This document shows, one piece after another, positions 24,026-35,815 of a stretch of 64,000 nucleotides of DNA. Both the position numbers and the translations under genes were made by a program. How positions within the stretch are numbered: the stretch's first letter is position 1; each line of letters begins with the position of its first letter. Source of the stretch: Linyphia triangularis (lineage: Eukaryota; Arthropoda; Arachnida; Araneae; Linyphiidae); NCBI GenBank assembly GCA_963978545.1, contig OZ021721.1:109403366-109467365 (forward strand), read 5' to 3'. The notes below the pieces were generated by a model, which made no database searches, was not told the DNA's origin, and saw nothing but the letters and a program-made list of their open reading frames with translations.

Positions 24026-24205
24026 CCGGCCGAACGGTATAGTGGTTAGCGAGCTAGCTTTTATACAGCGAGGTTGTGGGTTCGAGTCTCGTATCAGGCA
24101 TGGGTGTTTGTAAATGTACGTTGGCTTGTCAAGTGGCAAATGTTTCAGCGCATTATAGCCCTTGTGTTGCTGACGGCGCCAGATAATCTGAAAACAACCA
24201 ACCAA
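24026..24205 (+). mobile_element. SINE family 1, full length
   Basis: The head GCCGGCCGAACGGTATAGTG-like start, B box GGTTCGAGTCT (one change from the canonical C), body and (CCAA)n tail match the family. CCTGTATACTTAAAG is present on both sides (24011-24025 and 24206-24220), a perfect 15-bp target duplication. Several changes against the other copies (TTTATACAGCGAGG in the anticodon arm, CAAGTGGCAAATGTTTCAGC in the body) make it a somewhat older or different subfamily member. Confidence 0.94.
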
Positions 24206-24220
24206 CCTGTATACTTAAAG

Positions 24221-26888
24221 TAAATAATAAAGCATGGCTTGTAAGAAATGTGTTTGTATAAATAAATGCACAACATATATTCCCTATTTAAAAATTTGTT
24301 ACCTTATGTTTACTCCATATATGTAATTACCATTCACAACTTTGTAGATATATAATAAATAGTTTGTAGGGGGGGGGGGGATTTATAATTTGTTATATAT
24401 TAAAGATAGTATTATGCCATGTTTCCATTAACCTATTAATGACGACTTTGAAATGGATAAAGTCATTGTTTTTAACTTTGACCTTGTTTATTTAGATCAT
24501 TTAAGGTATATTTTGAATTTTTCAGATTTTTTGAAAAATTATTTTCCTGATTTTTAAAAAACAGTAAGTGGAGCTACAATCGCAATTTATTAGCAAAAAA
24601 AAAAAATTAAAATGTTGATTGGCAAGATTTCTTGCCAACCGTAGTTAAAGGGTTAATATCTAAATGTTCTGCAAGAATTTTGAATGCAACTATTAAACTA
24701 TGAAGTGAGAAGGTTCATAAAATTTTGTCCGAAGGTTTCCATGATTTTTTTTCATACTAAATTTAAATAATTTAATAAATTAAATGCCTTATATTAAATT
24801 TGAATAACTTTCAAAATCTATATTTTTAGTACACATTTGAGGTTAGAATTTTGAAAATTGTTTGAGCAATTAATCCATAAACACCAGTTTACAAAAAATT
24901 CTTACAAGAAATGCATTAAAATAGTCTTTGAATTAATATTTCATTGTTCATCAGGAATAGAGAGTTGGATATATTGTTTTCCAGATGGCATTTGAAGAGG
25001 CGACTTTTTTGCAGTGTTTGTAGACTGTATTGGCATCAAGCAGGAAAAAGTCTAAACAGTTGCATGCTTGTATTTACCTATTATTGTGAAATGTAATATG
25101 TAGAGATCTGTTAGGAATTGAAATAAATTTAATGGAGTTTTTTTAAATTTGTGCCTTTGAAAACTTGCTTGATCTGAAAGTCAAAATGCTGTGATTCAGC
25201 AGAAATGCAAATTTCATTCATTACTAAAAAAAAAATTTAGAATTCTCATTAAGCTAAGTTCAGCTGTTTTTGCTAGGGAACTATAACATGTCTAAAATAT
25301 CCTTTACGACTACCAAAAAAAACTAAAAATGTTTTGTTGCGAAAGGCAATGGTTTTCAAGTTATTTACAAATTACTTCTTTATTAAAAGAATGTATAAAT
25401 GTTGGAGTTAAGTATTATGTATTAAAGTCTTTTATCGACATTCTATATTTTTTATAACATTTGAAAAATCATCTAAAAATTGCCTTTATTGATACATTTC
25501 TCATCCATTAGGCAGCTAATTATCAAATTGTAAATATTTAGTTTTCAGAAAAAGCAAGAACGTTAGCCAAACATTTATTAGCATGTGCTAATTTTATTAT
25601 CGGCAATTTAGAGAAAGGTGGCAGAGTGCCTTTTACTTAAACTGATTTTCATCCTAGACTTTTTTCCCCAAATGATTTCATTAAGAAACTAAATTGATAT
25701 AGGACCAAAATAATTCATTGTTTGATTACTTCCAACCTACATTGATTCAGTCAGATATCCTTATAGCAACTGTAAATAGTAATCAATAGAAAAGTATGCA
25801 AATTCAATTACGCCATATATTTTTACTAACTTGCTGTAAAATTTCTAGTTAGGTAGATTTAATGAATCAATTAAAAAATATGTTAACCCTCATGTGACGT
25901 TCAATTAATTTTCATCTGAATTCTAAATTGAGACATTGTAAGAAGAAAAATGTCTTGTATCGTTACCTGGGCAGTATAAAAAAAACCCCTGGATACTTGT
26001 AAGTATTATTGTATTAAGTAAATGTAATGCTAACCACAAACATATTAAAATTTTAGGTATCATTAAAAAAAAATTCAATAAACCAAATAGTGTCTTATCA
26101 ATTAACATCAATGTACATTTTAAAAGATTTATTTCTAAAAAAGAAATACAAAAATAAGGAAACACAACCAAACGTCGATTGGTGTTTTTGTATTTGGCTC
26201 ATACAAGACTAATTTAGTATTTTTAAACAGGTACATATTACCCCATCGACCATTTTCAGCAATACAAAACTGTTGCCAAAATTCAGCTTAAAAGGGAGTT
26301 TACTAAAGTAAATGAAGAGACTGCAGTTATTAAGGTGTGCGTTTGTGATTGTATAACTTAGTGTTAAAGTTGCCTTTTGATGACAGTTTTGATTACGTCA
26401 AAATTGGTTGATGCAATAATATGTACCATTTCACCTGTAATCCTCCCACTAAAAATTTATAACTATTAACAATGTTTGGCTTTATTGTCTGTAGCTCTAA
26501 AGATAGAAATTTTTTCTAGATGCACGAGTACAATAATCATCAGATTTTAAAATACAAACTTAAACCATTTGGCCTTGTTGTAGGAAATTTTTGCAAAGAG
26601 TAACCTTTAATATGACAACAGTTTCATTGCAAACTTCCATTGTCAATACATATCCCAATATAAAGACAGATTGCACAACATAAACAGATTAACAAATTCT
26701 ATACAAAGAATCTTTCCTAAGTATTGGTTAAGAAAAATATACCTGGTGGCATTTGGAAGCAAAATTACTTGAATAAGATGAAAAGCATGGTTTGTTTGGC
26801 ATGGAATGTTTTTTTTAAGTGTAAACAAACAAGAGTTTTGCCATTCGAAGAATACAAATACCAACAATTAAAAATTGATAATATATAT
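24221..26888. other. Long AT-rich interval, no gene seen
   Basis: A poly-G run lies at 24370-24379. The interval otherwise looks unique and AT-rich, with no open frame above about 80 codons and no repeat ends I can pair. It could be intronic or intergenic; nothing in the sequence decides. Confidence 0.35.
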
Positions 26889-26892
26889 ATAT

Positions 26893-27351
26893 TGTTATGA
26901 ATTTTTCCGCTGAGGCAATGATGGCACAGTTTTTACAGTATAAAAATATTTATTCTCTCTTCAGAAAATTCAAAAAATTTATCCACAGGCAACAATGTAA
27001 TCGCTCACAAGCTTCAGCAAAAAAAAAAAAACTTCGAATACAGCGATTATACAAGCTCACTCCAATAGGTAAACAAAGCGATAAGCTTTCATCGAAGTTC
27101 AAAGTCAATCTGAAAACTTTCCCGTTCTCCAGTCTTTTATATACAAGCGCGTGAGACATTCTCGAAATTTCCAGCCAATTCATCGGAAAAGAAATATCTC
27201 GAAACTTCTCGATTGCTTTAGGTGTTGCCACCTTTTTCTAACTTGTATAATCGCTATTAATTAATAAATAAAATAAGATAAAAATACATTACAATAGAAT
27301 TTTGAAATAATACGTCAGTATTTACAATATATACAGACAATTTGTGCAACA
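26893..27351 (-). mobile_element. Second solo LTR, probably Ty3/gypsy type
   Basis: The block runs TGTTATGAATTTTTCCGC ... TTTGTGCAACA, with TG...CA ends, and lies within AT repeats so that ATAT flanks both sides (26889-26892 and 27352-27355). Read on the minus strand it starts TGTTGCACAAATTGTC and has a promoter-like TATATAAAAGACTGG followed by an AATAAA near its end, so the transcribed strand is probably minus. No internal retrotransposon sequence is attached. The duplication is ambiguous because the target is itself an AT run. Confidence 0.75.
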
Positions 27352-27355
27352 ATAT

Positions 27356-29090
27356 ATATATATATATTGTAATACATTTTAATAAAATAATGATTAATTT
27401 TATGAATTTCTTTTTTATCCATTATTTAAGTTTTTTTCCAATTTTGACCTTTTTTTACAGCTTTAAAAATTTTCTTGAAACAAATTCCATGAAAATGTAG
27501 TGGTTTTAGTTTGCAATGACAGATAGGCTTCTCCCCTTATTTACAATTTACTTTGCATGTGATCATTTTGTATGAAGAACATTTAGAAATTTCGTGAAGA
27601 GTTCTAATACCAGCAATCGTAAGAAACAATTCTTACAGCTTATGGATCCACCTCATACTATTATAGAAGTAATATACAAGAGTAGTTCTTGGATAATAAA
27701 ATATTTTTTTGAGAGTAGAGAGTCTGTCTTGTAAGGATTGTTTACCCAAAATGCTTTTTTGTCACAGGTAAGTTAGCTTAATCGTTTTATAATGAGTTTG
27801 CATCTTCTGATGATTATTTAAAAGGTAGTAATGCAACTAGCATCATGCTTTTGAGGCGATTGTTAAAATGATGCATCAATGTTTCTGGAAAACGAGTTCT
27901 ATTTTGTCCTGTTACATGGTCTGTTGCAATGTTTGCTTGAAACAGAAGTGAATACAAATTTTCTGTTTCAAATGCATTCTTGCCAGCTATTTAATTTAAT
28001 TCCAGAACTTTTTAAACTTGTATATTATAATATTCTTCCATTAGAATAAATACTCTTCCATTACAATGTAGTATCGTATACTTTTTAGTATTTATCGGTT
28101 ATAGGAATCATAAAGCCAAACATAAACACAGAGACAAGGTCAAATTCTATCTTGCACTAATTGCTGGTATTGCATATGGGTGGTACAGGATATGGGAATA
28201 GTTGCTGAAAATTTTATAAATGTAGTGAGATTGTAACGACAACAGCCGAGTTTTTGTCGCCACAAATTTCAATGCAACACAATATTTTTTGTTCAGTAAA
28301 GTTGCTTCTTGATATTATCAACAAAGCTTGTATTGACAACAACTTGGAAAAGCAGTCGCCAACCTTCAATCCTTAAAACGGATAAATATCCACTTTTATT
28401 TAAGTGCAATAAACATAGTTTCAAATGTTTAGAAGTAAATACTACCAACTGTGTAGGTATTTAAATACAAAGAGTTATATCACATTTCATTTGCATTTAT
28501 AATATCCGTTTCTATTTATTTCCCCCATTTGAGATGCAAAAGCAGATATTTCGATTAAAAGAGCTTCTGCAAGTTGGCACAATTACATTTTAGTGCAGTA
28601 TAGCCCTTGTTCAGGTAAGTGCAACTAATTGTATTCTTATGAATACCTTCTATAAATTAAAATGTCACTTTATTTTGCATCAATAAAATCATATACAATA
28701 TAGTAGGCTTTAAGATTTGTTTTTAATTCTGATATCAAAATTAAAGTATTGATGTGTACCTCTTAATTTTATACATTGGGTACATTAGTCACATTCATAC
28801 TTCAATTTATAGTAAATTTATGATACATCTCGTGTTCAAATATGGTTTGATAAAGATTAGTGAAAAAGTGGTTAGAAGCAGTAAACCTCGTAGGAGAAGA
28901 ACTAAAATGCCATGTAAATATAGATAAATTATTAATTTAAAAAGAAAATATGGATGTAAATTTAAAAGTATATTGTTAAAAATTTTCTCAGAGGAAACCA
29001 CAACACAGCTTTTACAAAATAAAAGCTGTAATTTACTCTTCATTTAAACAGTCACAAAACGTCTTTAAACAACAGTAAATTTGCTATCAA
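27356..29090. other. AT-rich intergenic sequence, no gene
   Basis: No gene, RNA gene or delimited repeat recognised. Longest minus frame is 78 codons (28807-29043), rich in leucine and isoleucine from T-rich sequence, and not convincing. Confidence 0.35.
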
Positions 29091-29113
29091 GTTGGATGGT
29101 TTGTGTGTTCAAC
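29091..29113 (-). mobile_element. SINE family 2, detached 3' tail
   Basis: On the minus strand GTTGAACACACAAACCATCC continues the SINE body that resumes at 47207, 18 kb away. The intact copy at 56068-56246 reads GTCATTGAGCGTATAAACCA at the same place. The SINE was cut by the 29114-32236 element, then pushed further apart by the palindrome. GTTCAAC (29107-29113) is the left copy of the inner element's target duplication. Confidence 0.75.
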
Positions 29114-29680
29114 CAGGGTGTCCACAGAAAAGTTATTTTAAAATTCCCTGATATTTCCCTGATTATTCCCTGTAACACCCAATATTTTCCCTGATTATAA
29201 GTTATCGACAAAATATATATAATAATAAACTTTCAAGTAAAACAACATTCAAATTCACCATCATAAAGAAAATTACGATGCATGTACTGTTTATCTTTAC
29301 ACATTTATGACACAAATACCAAATTGCTTCATTTAATGTAGTGTATGTATAGTGTACCTGCACTGTGCATGTGCAATTATACTTTAAAATCACACTTTTT
29401 TTTCATTACAATCTAATCTCAAGAAAAGAGGACTCTAGTATTAAATTTCAGATTTAATAAACTGTTTTCTTAAGTAAAATTTTAAAAATAAAGACAAACC
29501 ATAAATCATGTCAAAATGGATCAAACACACACATTTAACAAATACTCTATATATTATATTAACTATTTTTGTTTTCTGAATACTTGAAATTGTAATCAAA
29601 TTTTAAAAATCAATAATTGCTTTAAAATATTTTCGTAAAGTAAAATTTTTATATTTTATAAATTATATATCAATTTGTGT

Positions 29681-29684
<4 letters not shown>

Positions 29685-29717
<33 letters not shown>
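29685..29717. repeat. Poly-A run, about 33 A
   Basis: Uninterrupted homopolymer inside the 3.1-kb TIR element. Its exact length is likely unreliable. Confidence 0.95.
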
Positions 29718-29719
<2 letters not shown>

Positions 29720-30299
29720 CTGTCTTCAAATGTAGTTGGATTGGGGGAGTTACACTATTTTCATTGGCTTTTTAGTTTGCATAATTTCGTTGTCCAAATT
29801 GTTCAATTTCATTATATGCATTATTTGAAATTTTCTTTTTTGTTTAAGATCAGCTGTAGCCGCTTATTTAAGTACAATACCCAAGCAAAATTTTTACAAA
29901 ATAAACACATTTTCCCCAGACAATTAATTTTAAACAATTATACATAAAAAAAAATTGCTTTAACTTTAAACTATTACTTACATCTATAGTTAAAATGTGA
30001 AATTGTTTTTCAAGTTAAAATAAACAATTTTACATTCAGTAGCAGTTAAAATGACAATTTAAAATAAGGAAACATAAAAAAAACTGGGACGATTTGGATT
30101 AATTTCTTGTGCAAAATTAAATTAAAATTCTAATCATTCATCATTAATTCAAACCAAACGGTGAAAACGATCCTCACATACACACTAATAACGTACATAG
30201 CGGCTTTCACATCAGTGGAAGTCTAGGCGAATGACACCAAAACGACGTCGTGAATCTCACCAATAACTTCAGTTAAAACGGCTTAAATCTAAGTGAAAA

Positions 30300-31980
30300 T
30301 TACAGCTACTTCAACGTAAATATCGGTGATAGCGGCCGCCGTACGGGCGCAAGTCTCGGCAATTATATTAAACCAACAATCGGCAAAAATGCCCGTACCG
30401 GTACAGGCAAAATGCAGATTGTTGCCGAGATTCCGTGATTGTCAGACTTGTAAATCCCACAAAATTGTAATGCAGATTTGTATCGATCTCAGTAATGATT
30501 CAAAATTTCAATTAAAAGAAAAAGTCGAAATTCGCGTTTTAGTTGAACTGTACTATGTCCGACAGATGCAAACCTCTGCAATAACGTCAGTAACAATTAT
30601 TATTTTCGAGTAAGACGAAAATGAGTATCACACAGCAACGTAATAACGGCGATAACGCTCGCCATAATTACAGGAATAACTGCCATTTCATCAGCGTAAC
30701 GTTCTGCAAAATGGCTATAACATACCAATGTAAATAATTTCGATAGAGTCTAACATTAGAGAAAAATAAGGTGGGAGGGGATAATAATTCCATTGGTGGT
30801 TTGGGGAAGACTGAACGCATGCAGGTTCCATGATTGTCAGGAAATTTTAATCACCGCGGGATCAATGAGAAATGTGTGGGAGGAAAGTTGGTTGTTTTCA
30901 GATTATCTGGCGCCGTCAGCAAAACGAGGGCTATAATGAGCCGAAACATTCGTCATTTGACAAGCCAACATACATTTACAAACACCCATGCCATACGCGG
31001 GACTCGAACCCGCAACCTCCCGGTCTAGAAGCTAGCAAGCTAACCACTATACCGTTTGGTCGGCTGTGGGAGGAAAACTTTGATAGGTGGAAAAATAAGA
31101 AAAATTCACGAAAGCGGAAAGATCGGCAGAATCAATCACATCCCTGCATTAAGGCAACAATAGGCAAAAATGACCATCACACCAACGTAAATATCAACGC
31201 TAGCATCCAATATATCGATGGAAATCGCTAAAATAGACGCGATTGTATCGACGTCACAATCTACGAAATTGACAATCACAAGCGTAAATCTCGGCGATAT
31301 AGACAACTATTGAGGCGCAAACCTTAGAATAGTGATTAATAGGGACTAAAATGAACATCACAAGAATGTCAATCTCGGTGAAAGCTCCCTTCTTAGCAGC
31401 GAAAATCTCGGCAATAACAAGCTTAACATCAGAGTAACGTTCGGCGAAACTAACCACCACACACCATCATAAATAACAGCGATAGATGCTGGCAATCAGC
31501 AAGAAAAATGATCATTACATTACAAGTTTGGGGAAATCTGAAAGTATGTAGGTTCCTTGATTGTCAGACAAGCAAGTAAACCCAATGAAATTGTAATGCA
31601 GTTTTGAATCCGTCTCAGGAATGATGGAAATTTCAAAAAAAAAAAAAAAATGCTGAAATCTAAAAAAGCAGAACTGTACCATGGCTGACAGGTGCAATCT
31701 CTGAAATAGCGTCAGGGACACATCACGAAAATGAGCAGCATGCAAGAACGTGTATCTTGCCCTCTATAATCACGAAAATATCGGTCATTTTACAATCGTA
31801 ACGTTCAGAAAAATGACCATCAAATATCAACGTAAATAATGCCGATAGACTACTATAATATAAGAGAAAAATGAGGAAGAAATGTAGTCATTCCATCGGC
31901 GATTTGAGGCAAATCTGAAAGCAAGCAGGTTCAGTGATTGTCAGGAAATTTTATTGCGAAAAGTTACGTGGTCGGTCTTG
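30300..31980. repeat. Diverged internal tandem repeats of the TIR element
   Basis: A block ending in TGATTGTCAG recurs at about 30435, 30831, 31557 and 31935. Before it come phrases of the type GTAACGTTC...AACGTAAATAA...CGATAG and a GTTTGGGGAAATCTGAAAG-like segment. Neighbouring copies are about 380-400 bp apart, and the middle gap is about 540 bp after discounting the SINE, so spacing is irregular. Motifs CGTAAATATCGG and TCTCGGCAATAA recur inside units. The region is richer in GC and CpG than its surroundings, and none of its frames looks like a gene. Confidence 0.6.
30887..31064 (-). mobile_element. SINE family 1 nested in the TIR element
   Basis: Minus-strand copy with tRNA-like head (GCCGACCAAACGGTATAGTG), B box GGTTCGAGTCC and short CCAAC tail. 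TGTGGGAGGAAA stands on both sides (30875-30886 and 31065-31076), a perfect 12-bp target duplication. It post-dates the 3.1-kb TIR element into whose repeats it inserted. Confidence 0.95.
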
Positions 31981-31998
31981 CGGTCCGAATTTTCGACG

Positions 31999-32029
<31 letters not shown>

Positions 32030-32233
32030 AAACTTTCTAATTTTTTTTCAAATTGATTTTTGTATTTTTGGTAACAGTGTATCTTTAACTGTCAAAATTA
32101 AAAGTTTCATTTTAATTTCGGAAAATTCCTTTAAACTTTTTGACAAAATCCCTGATAATTCCCTGATTTTTCCCGAAATGCCGAATTCCCTGACTTTTCC
32201 CGATATTCCCGGTTTTCCCGATCTGTGGACACC

Positions 32234-32239
32234 CTGGTT
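32234..32239. repeat. Left target duplication of the palindrome (CTGGTT)
   Basis: CTGGTT touches the first base of the left arm. An identical CTGGTT touches the last base of the right arm at 47204-47209. Its first three bases are the end of the older TIR element and its last three belong to that element's own duplication. Confidence 0.85.
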
Positions 32240-32295
32240 AGTAGTTAGAAAAGGCCGATCCGAAGCCATGGCGCAGCGCGCAGAGGGATGAGGGA

Positions 32296-32400
32296 TGATG
32301 ACGTCACCGGAAGGGGGCGTGACCGGATATGACGTCACCAGAAGGGGCGTGGTCGGATATGACGTCACCGGAAGTCACGTGACCGGAAGTGGAGTGGAGT
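32296..32400. promoter_or_regulatory. Terminal CRE/ETS/E-box cluster, left arm
   Basis: Three copies of TGACGTCACCGGAAG or TGACGTCACCAGAAG fuse a perfect CRE/ATF palindrome to an ETS-type CCGGAAG core. They are interleaved with GC-box-like GGGGGCGTG and GGGGCGTGG and an E-box CACGTG in GTCACGTGACCGGAAG. CRE-ETS composites are typical of strong CpG-type promoters, and ATF sites occur in adenovirus early promoters near the genome end. Promoter function is inferred from motif density only; I see no TATA box or transcription start evidence. Confidence 0.6.
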
Positions 32401-32454
32401 TGTTTCCCTCCTGCTGCTGTTTTAGTTTCGGTTTCGTTATAAGCTGTTTGTGTA

Positions 32455-33110
32455 TGACGTCACAGTGGGTATGACGTCATAATGTGTTTTATATCAAAGT
32501 TTTGAGCGGTGGCAACACTTTTTAGTTTTTGTTTCCAGTTAAATGGGGTTGAGTTGTTCTAGGACTGCTTGTAAACGAATAAGTTAGAGTGATAGGCTTT
32601 TATTGAGTGACGTCACAATAGGTATGAGGTCATAATTTGTTTTATATCAAAGTTTTGAGCGGTGGCAACACTCTATAGTTTCGATGTACCTTTCAGATGG
32701 TGTTGAGTTGTTCTAGGGCTGCTTGTAAACGAATAAGTTAGAGTGATAGATATTTGTACTAGTGACGTCACAGTGGGTATGACGTCATAATGTGTTTTAT
32801 ATCAAAGTTTTGAGCGTTGGCAACACTTTTTAGTGTCGATTTACCTTTCAGGCGGAGTTGATGTTCTAGGGCTGCTTCTAAGTGAATAAGTTAGAGTTAT
32901 AGGCATTTTTGACTAGTGACGTCACAGTGGGTATGACGTCATTCATGATTTTACAAAATTTACTTTTAAGACGATGGCAGCAGTAGGAATATGATAAGTT
33001 TTAGGCGGGATGGAGTTGAGTTGTTCTAGGGCTACTTTTAAGTAAATAATTTAGAGTGATAGGCTGTTTTACCAGTGACGTCACAGTGTTAATGTAGTGG
33101 GGATGACGTC
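32455..33110. repeat. Five ~155-bp units with paired CRE sites, left arm
   Basis: Units begin at about 32455, 32608, 32763, 32917 and 33076, giving spacings of 153-159 bp. Most carry two CRE-like sites about 10 bp apart (GTGACGTCACAGTGGGTATG then ACGTCAT), followed by TTTTATATCAAAGTTTTGAG, CGGTGGCAACACT, GTTGAGTTGTTCTAGGGCTG and GAATAAGTTAGAGTGATAGG. The second unit has lost one site (TGAGGTCA) and the fourth lacks the ATATCAAAG segment. The spacing is near a nucleosome-plus-linker scale, but that link is speculation. Confidence 0.9.
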
Positions 33111-33169
33111 ACGATTTGCTTTATATCAAAGTTTAAGGAATGGCAACATCTTGTATCCTGATATAGCTA

Positions 33170-33260
33170 AGTCTCCTTTGATTGGTTGAAATAAAAGCTC
33201 ACTTCTGATTGGTTAGAATATGTCACGTGATTTCAAATGCTCTTCTCATTGACTATACAG
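33170..33260. promoter_or_regulatory. Inverted CCAAT pair and E-box, left arm
   Basis: GATTGGTTGA and GATTGGTTAG are two inverted CCAAT boxes about 28 bp apart, followed by CACGTG. Such spacing suits NF-Y-type binding, although the regulatory role is inferred from motifs only. The mirror lies at about 46183-46273. Confidence 0.4.
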
Positions 33261-34389
33261 TTTAGTAAGACAGTTTTCTACTAAGTTTAATGTAATTGCG
33301 GCGCCATCTAATGGTAGGAAGGAATATAAATTACATAGTTTATAACTTTTCATGCTTAACCATTAAAAACTTCAAATACATGCAAAGATAATATACTAAC
33401 ACAAATGCGTAAAGTTTCGGATTGAGTGGATTTTTTTTTTCTATAAGTGCTTAACACATTTAAACTAATGTTGAGAGATATAATCGCAAGACACTTTTAA
33501 GGAATCAGGTTTAATCAATGTTAGACACATAAAGTCTCATTATTTTCTCAATAACAGTATGAAATGTAAATATAAATTAAAATTTATGAGGAAAAAAAAA
33601 ATTTAAACTTTGATATCTTAACGTGAAAATTTCTTTTACAGAGCTTAACGTGTCATTAAAAAGTTTTTTTCTTTTATTGTCATAGTTTTTGAGGGATTGA
33701 ATACACAACAAAAGAACTTAGACTAGAATTAATTTTCAATATTCAGCAACTGAAACCCATTATGGAAGTTAAAGCAATGATTTTACAATTATTTTTAGGT
33801 TGAGTTAGTCTGACGCTGTTGAAGGAATTAGTAGTTGTAGTGTGTTCACACGTGAGTTTGCAATACAATATTAGTAATATACATTTCCAAAAAACGAAAT
33901 ATTTATCACTTTGAATAGAAAAATGACAATTTTTTTTTTATTTATGTAAGTATTATTCTCATTTTTGTAAATTTTAAATGTATTATCCATATTTTATTGA
34001 AGAATTTATATTTTTTTTTCTTCTTCTTTCAGAATGGTTTAGGAAAAACATTTCATTTTAGTCAGAACAATGTTTTCAAAGAGATGGAAATACGCAACTT
34101 TTCGATATATCAACCTTCAAATACTTTGAAATTGATTCTATTTGTTACAACCGGTTGTAATTTAAAGCTATACTGTACTATGCGAGCGATATTATATATC
34201 TTAGCTACTTACTGTCTATGTTAAAATTTATATTACCATTAAACTTGTTAGAAATTAATATGTCTATGTTAGTTATATTAATCAAGATAGTTTTTATTGT
34301 ACAATGATACTTACTTAAGTTGATGAATGGCAACACAGAAGTAGCTGCTAATGCTGAATAGATATGTGATAACTGATTTTGAATACTCT
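33261..34389. other. AT-rich arm interior
   Basis: No recognisable gene. A 75-codon frame (33997-34224, mirrored at 45218-45445) begins in a poly-T stretch and resembles nothing known. The phrase GCGGCGCCATCTAATGGTAG (33298-33317) is a small GC-rich exception. Confidence 0.35.
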
Positions 34390-35815
34390 AATGTTTAAAT
34401 AAGAGAGAAAAAGTAACATACTTGAACATCTTACAACTAAGAATTCAAAAGTGAACATGAAAATTTACTTTACGAATAAATATCATGTCTTTAAAATGTG
34501 TACGAATATCACTAAATAAGAGAAAAAAGTAACATACTTAAACTCTTTACGACAAATAACTTTAAAATTAACGAAAAAAAAAACTTACTTTACACATAAA
34601 AATCACTTTAAAATGTGTAAAAATATCGCTAAATAAGAGAAAAAAAAGTAACTTACTTAAAATTTCTAAGATAAATATTTAACCTTTACGCGAAAATTCC
34701 CTTCATGTATAAAAATCACGACTTTAAAATATAACATGCAAGAGAAAAGTAACGTACTTAAACTTTCTACGACAAATAACTTGAACATTAACGTAAAATT
34801 TTACTTTACAAATAAAAATCCCGATATTAAAATATGTAGAAATATCGCTAAATAAAAGAAAAAAAAGTAACACACTTAAACTTTGTACGACAAATAACTT
34901 TGACATTAACGTAAAAAATGTTCTTCACATATAAAAATCACGACTTTAAATTTAAAATGTAGGATGAAAGTATAACATACCTATAATTTCTACGACAAAG
35001 AATTCAAACATTGCCGTTCATGTCTTTAAAATGTATAATGACAACTCTAACTTTTAGAAAAAAGAAACACTAAAAATTTACAAGGCAAAGAATTTAAAAT
35101 TGAACGTTAAAATTAACTTTACATGTACTATCATACTCTTATATCAACGATAAATAAGATAAAAAAAAAAGAAACTCTAAAAATTTATAAGGCAAAGAAT
35201 TCAAATAATACGCGAAAATTTACCTCACATATAAAAATTATGTCTTTCAAATGTGTAAGAATAACGCTAAATTAGAGAAAAAGAAATATTAAAAATTTAT
35301 AAGGTAAGGAATTGAAACAATACGCGAAAATTTATTTCACACATAACATTTTTATCTTTAAAATGTGTAAGAATAATGCTAAATTAGAGAAGAAAAAAAA
35401 TAACATACTTAAACTTTCTTCGACAACAATTTAAACAATACGCGAAAATTTCATACACAATTATTTTCTTAGGTTAATGTTAAATAATGGGAAATTTAAC
35501 AGAATAAAAATTTCAAAGATAAAGAATTTTAACCTTTACACGAAAATTTACTTCACATATAAATATCATGTCTTTAAACTTTAACGTGACAATTTACTTC
35601 TCATATACAATTAAACTCTTAGGTTAATGTTAAATAAAAGAAAAAGTAACATACTCAAAAATTTCTAAGATAAGCATAACGTAAAAATTTCATATCATGT
35701 GTTTAAAATGTAACATATAAGAGAAAAAAAAATAACATACTTGAACTTTCTATAGCAAAGAATTTAAGCGTTAGCGTAAAAATTTACTTTACATATAAAA
35801 TTCACGTCTTTAAAC
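34390..35815. repeat. About 12 diverged ~115-bp repeats, left arm
   Basis: The unit reads roughly AATAAGAGAAAAAAGTAACA, TACTTAAACTTTCTACGACA, AATAACTT...ATTAACG, AAAATTTACTTTACATATAA, AAATCACGTCTTTAAAATGT. Unit starts fall near 34398, 34516, 34632, 34740, 34853, 35153, 35270, 35380, 35634 and 35719, with weaker copies between, so the period is about 110-118 bp. Copies differ much more from each other than the two arms do, so the array is far older than the palindrome. On the minus strand each unit has a TTTTTTCTCTTATTTAG stretch resembling a splice acceptor, probably by chance. Confidence 0.8.

Larger units (their letters stand above)
29114..32236. mobile_element. 3.1-kb TIR element, hAT-like, non-autonomous
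   Basis: The ends are perfect inverted repeats of 15 bp, CAGGGTGTCCACAGA. They are bordered by GTTCAAC on the left (29107-29113) and, once the palindrome is removed, by GTTCAAC on the right (GTT at 32237-32239 joined to CAAC at 47210-47213; an unbroken copy stands at 47207-47213). CAGGG-type ends suit hAT, although hAT normally duplicates 8 bp and only 7 match here. The subterminal regions are full of TTCCCTGAT/TCCCTGA repeats on both sides. The interior has a poly-A run, internal tandem units (30300-31980) and a nested SINE, but no transposase. Confidence 0.82.

Noticed and set aside
34390..35815. CRISPR-like array
   Set aside because: The repeated units are diverged and contiguous with no alternation of constant repeat and unique spacer, and the setting is a eukaryotic genome.
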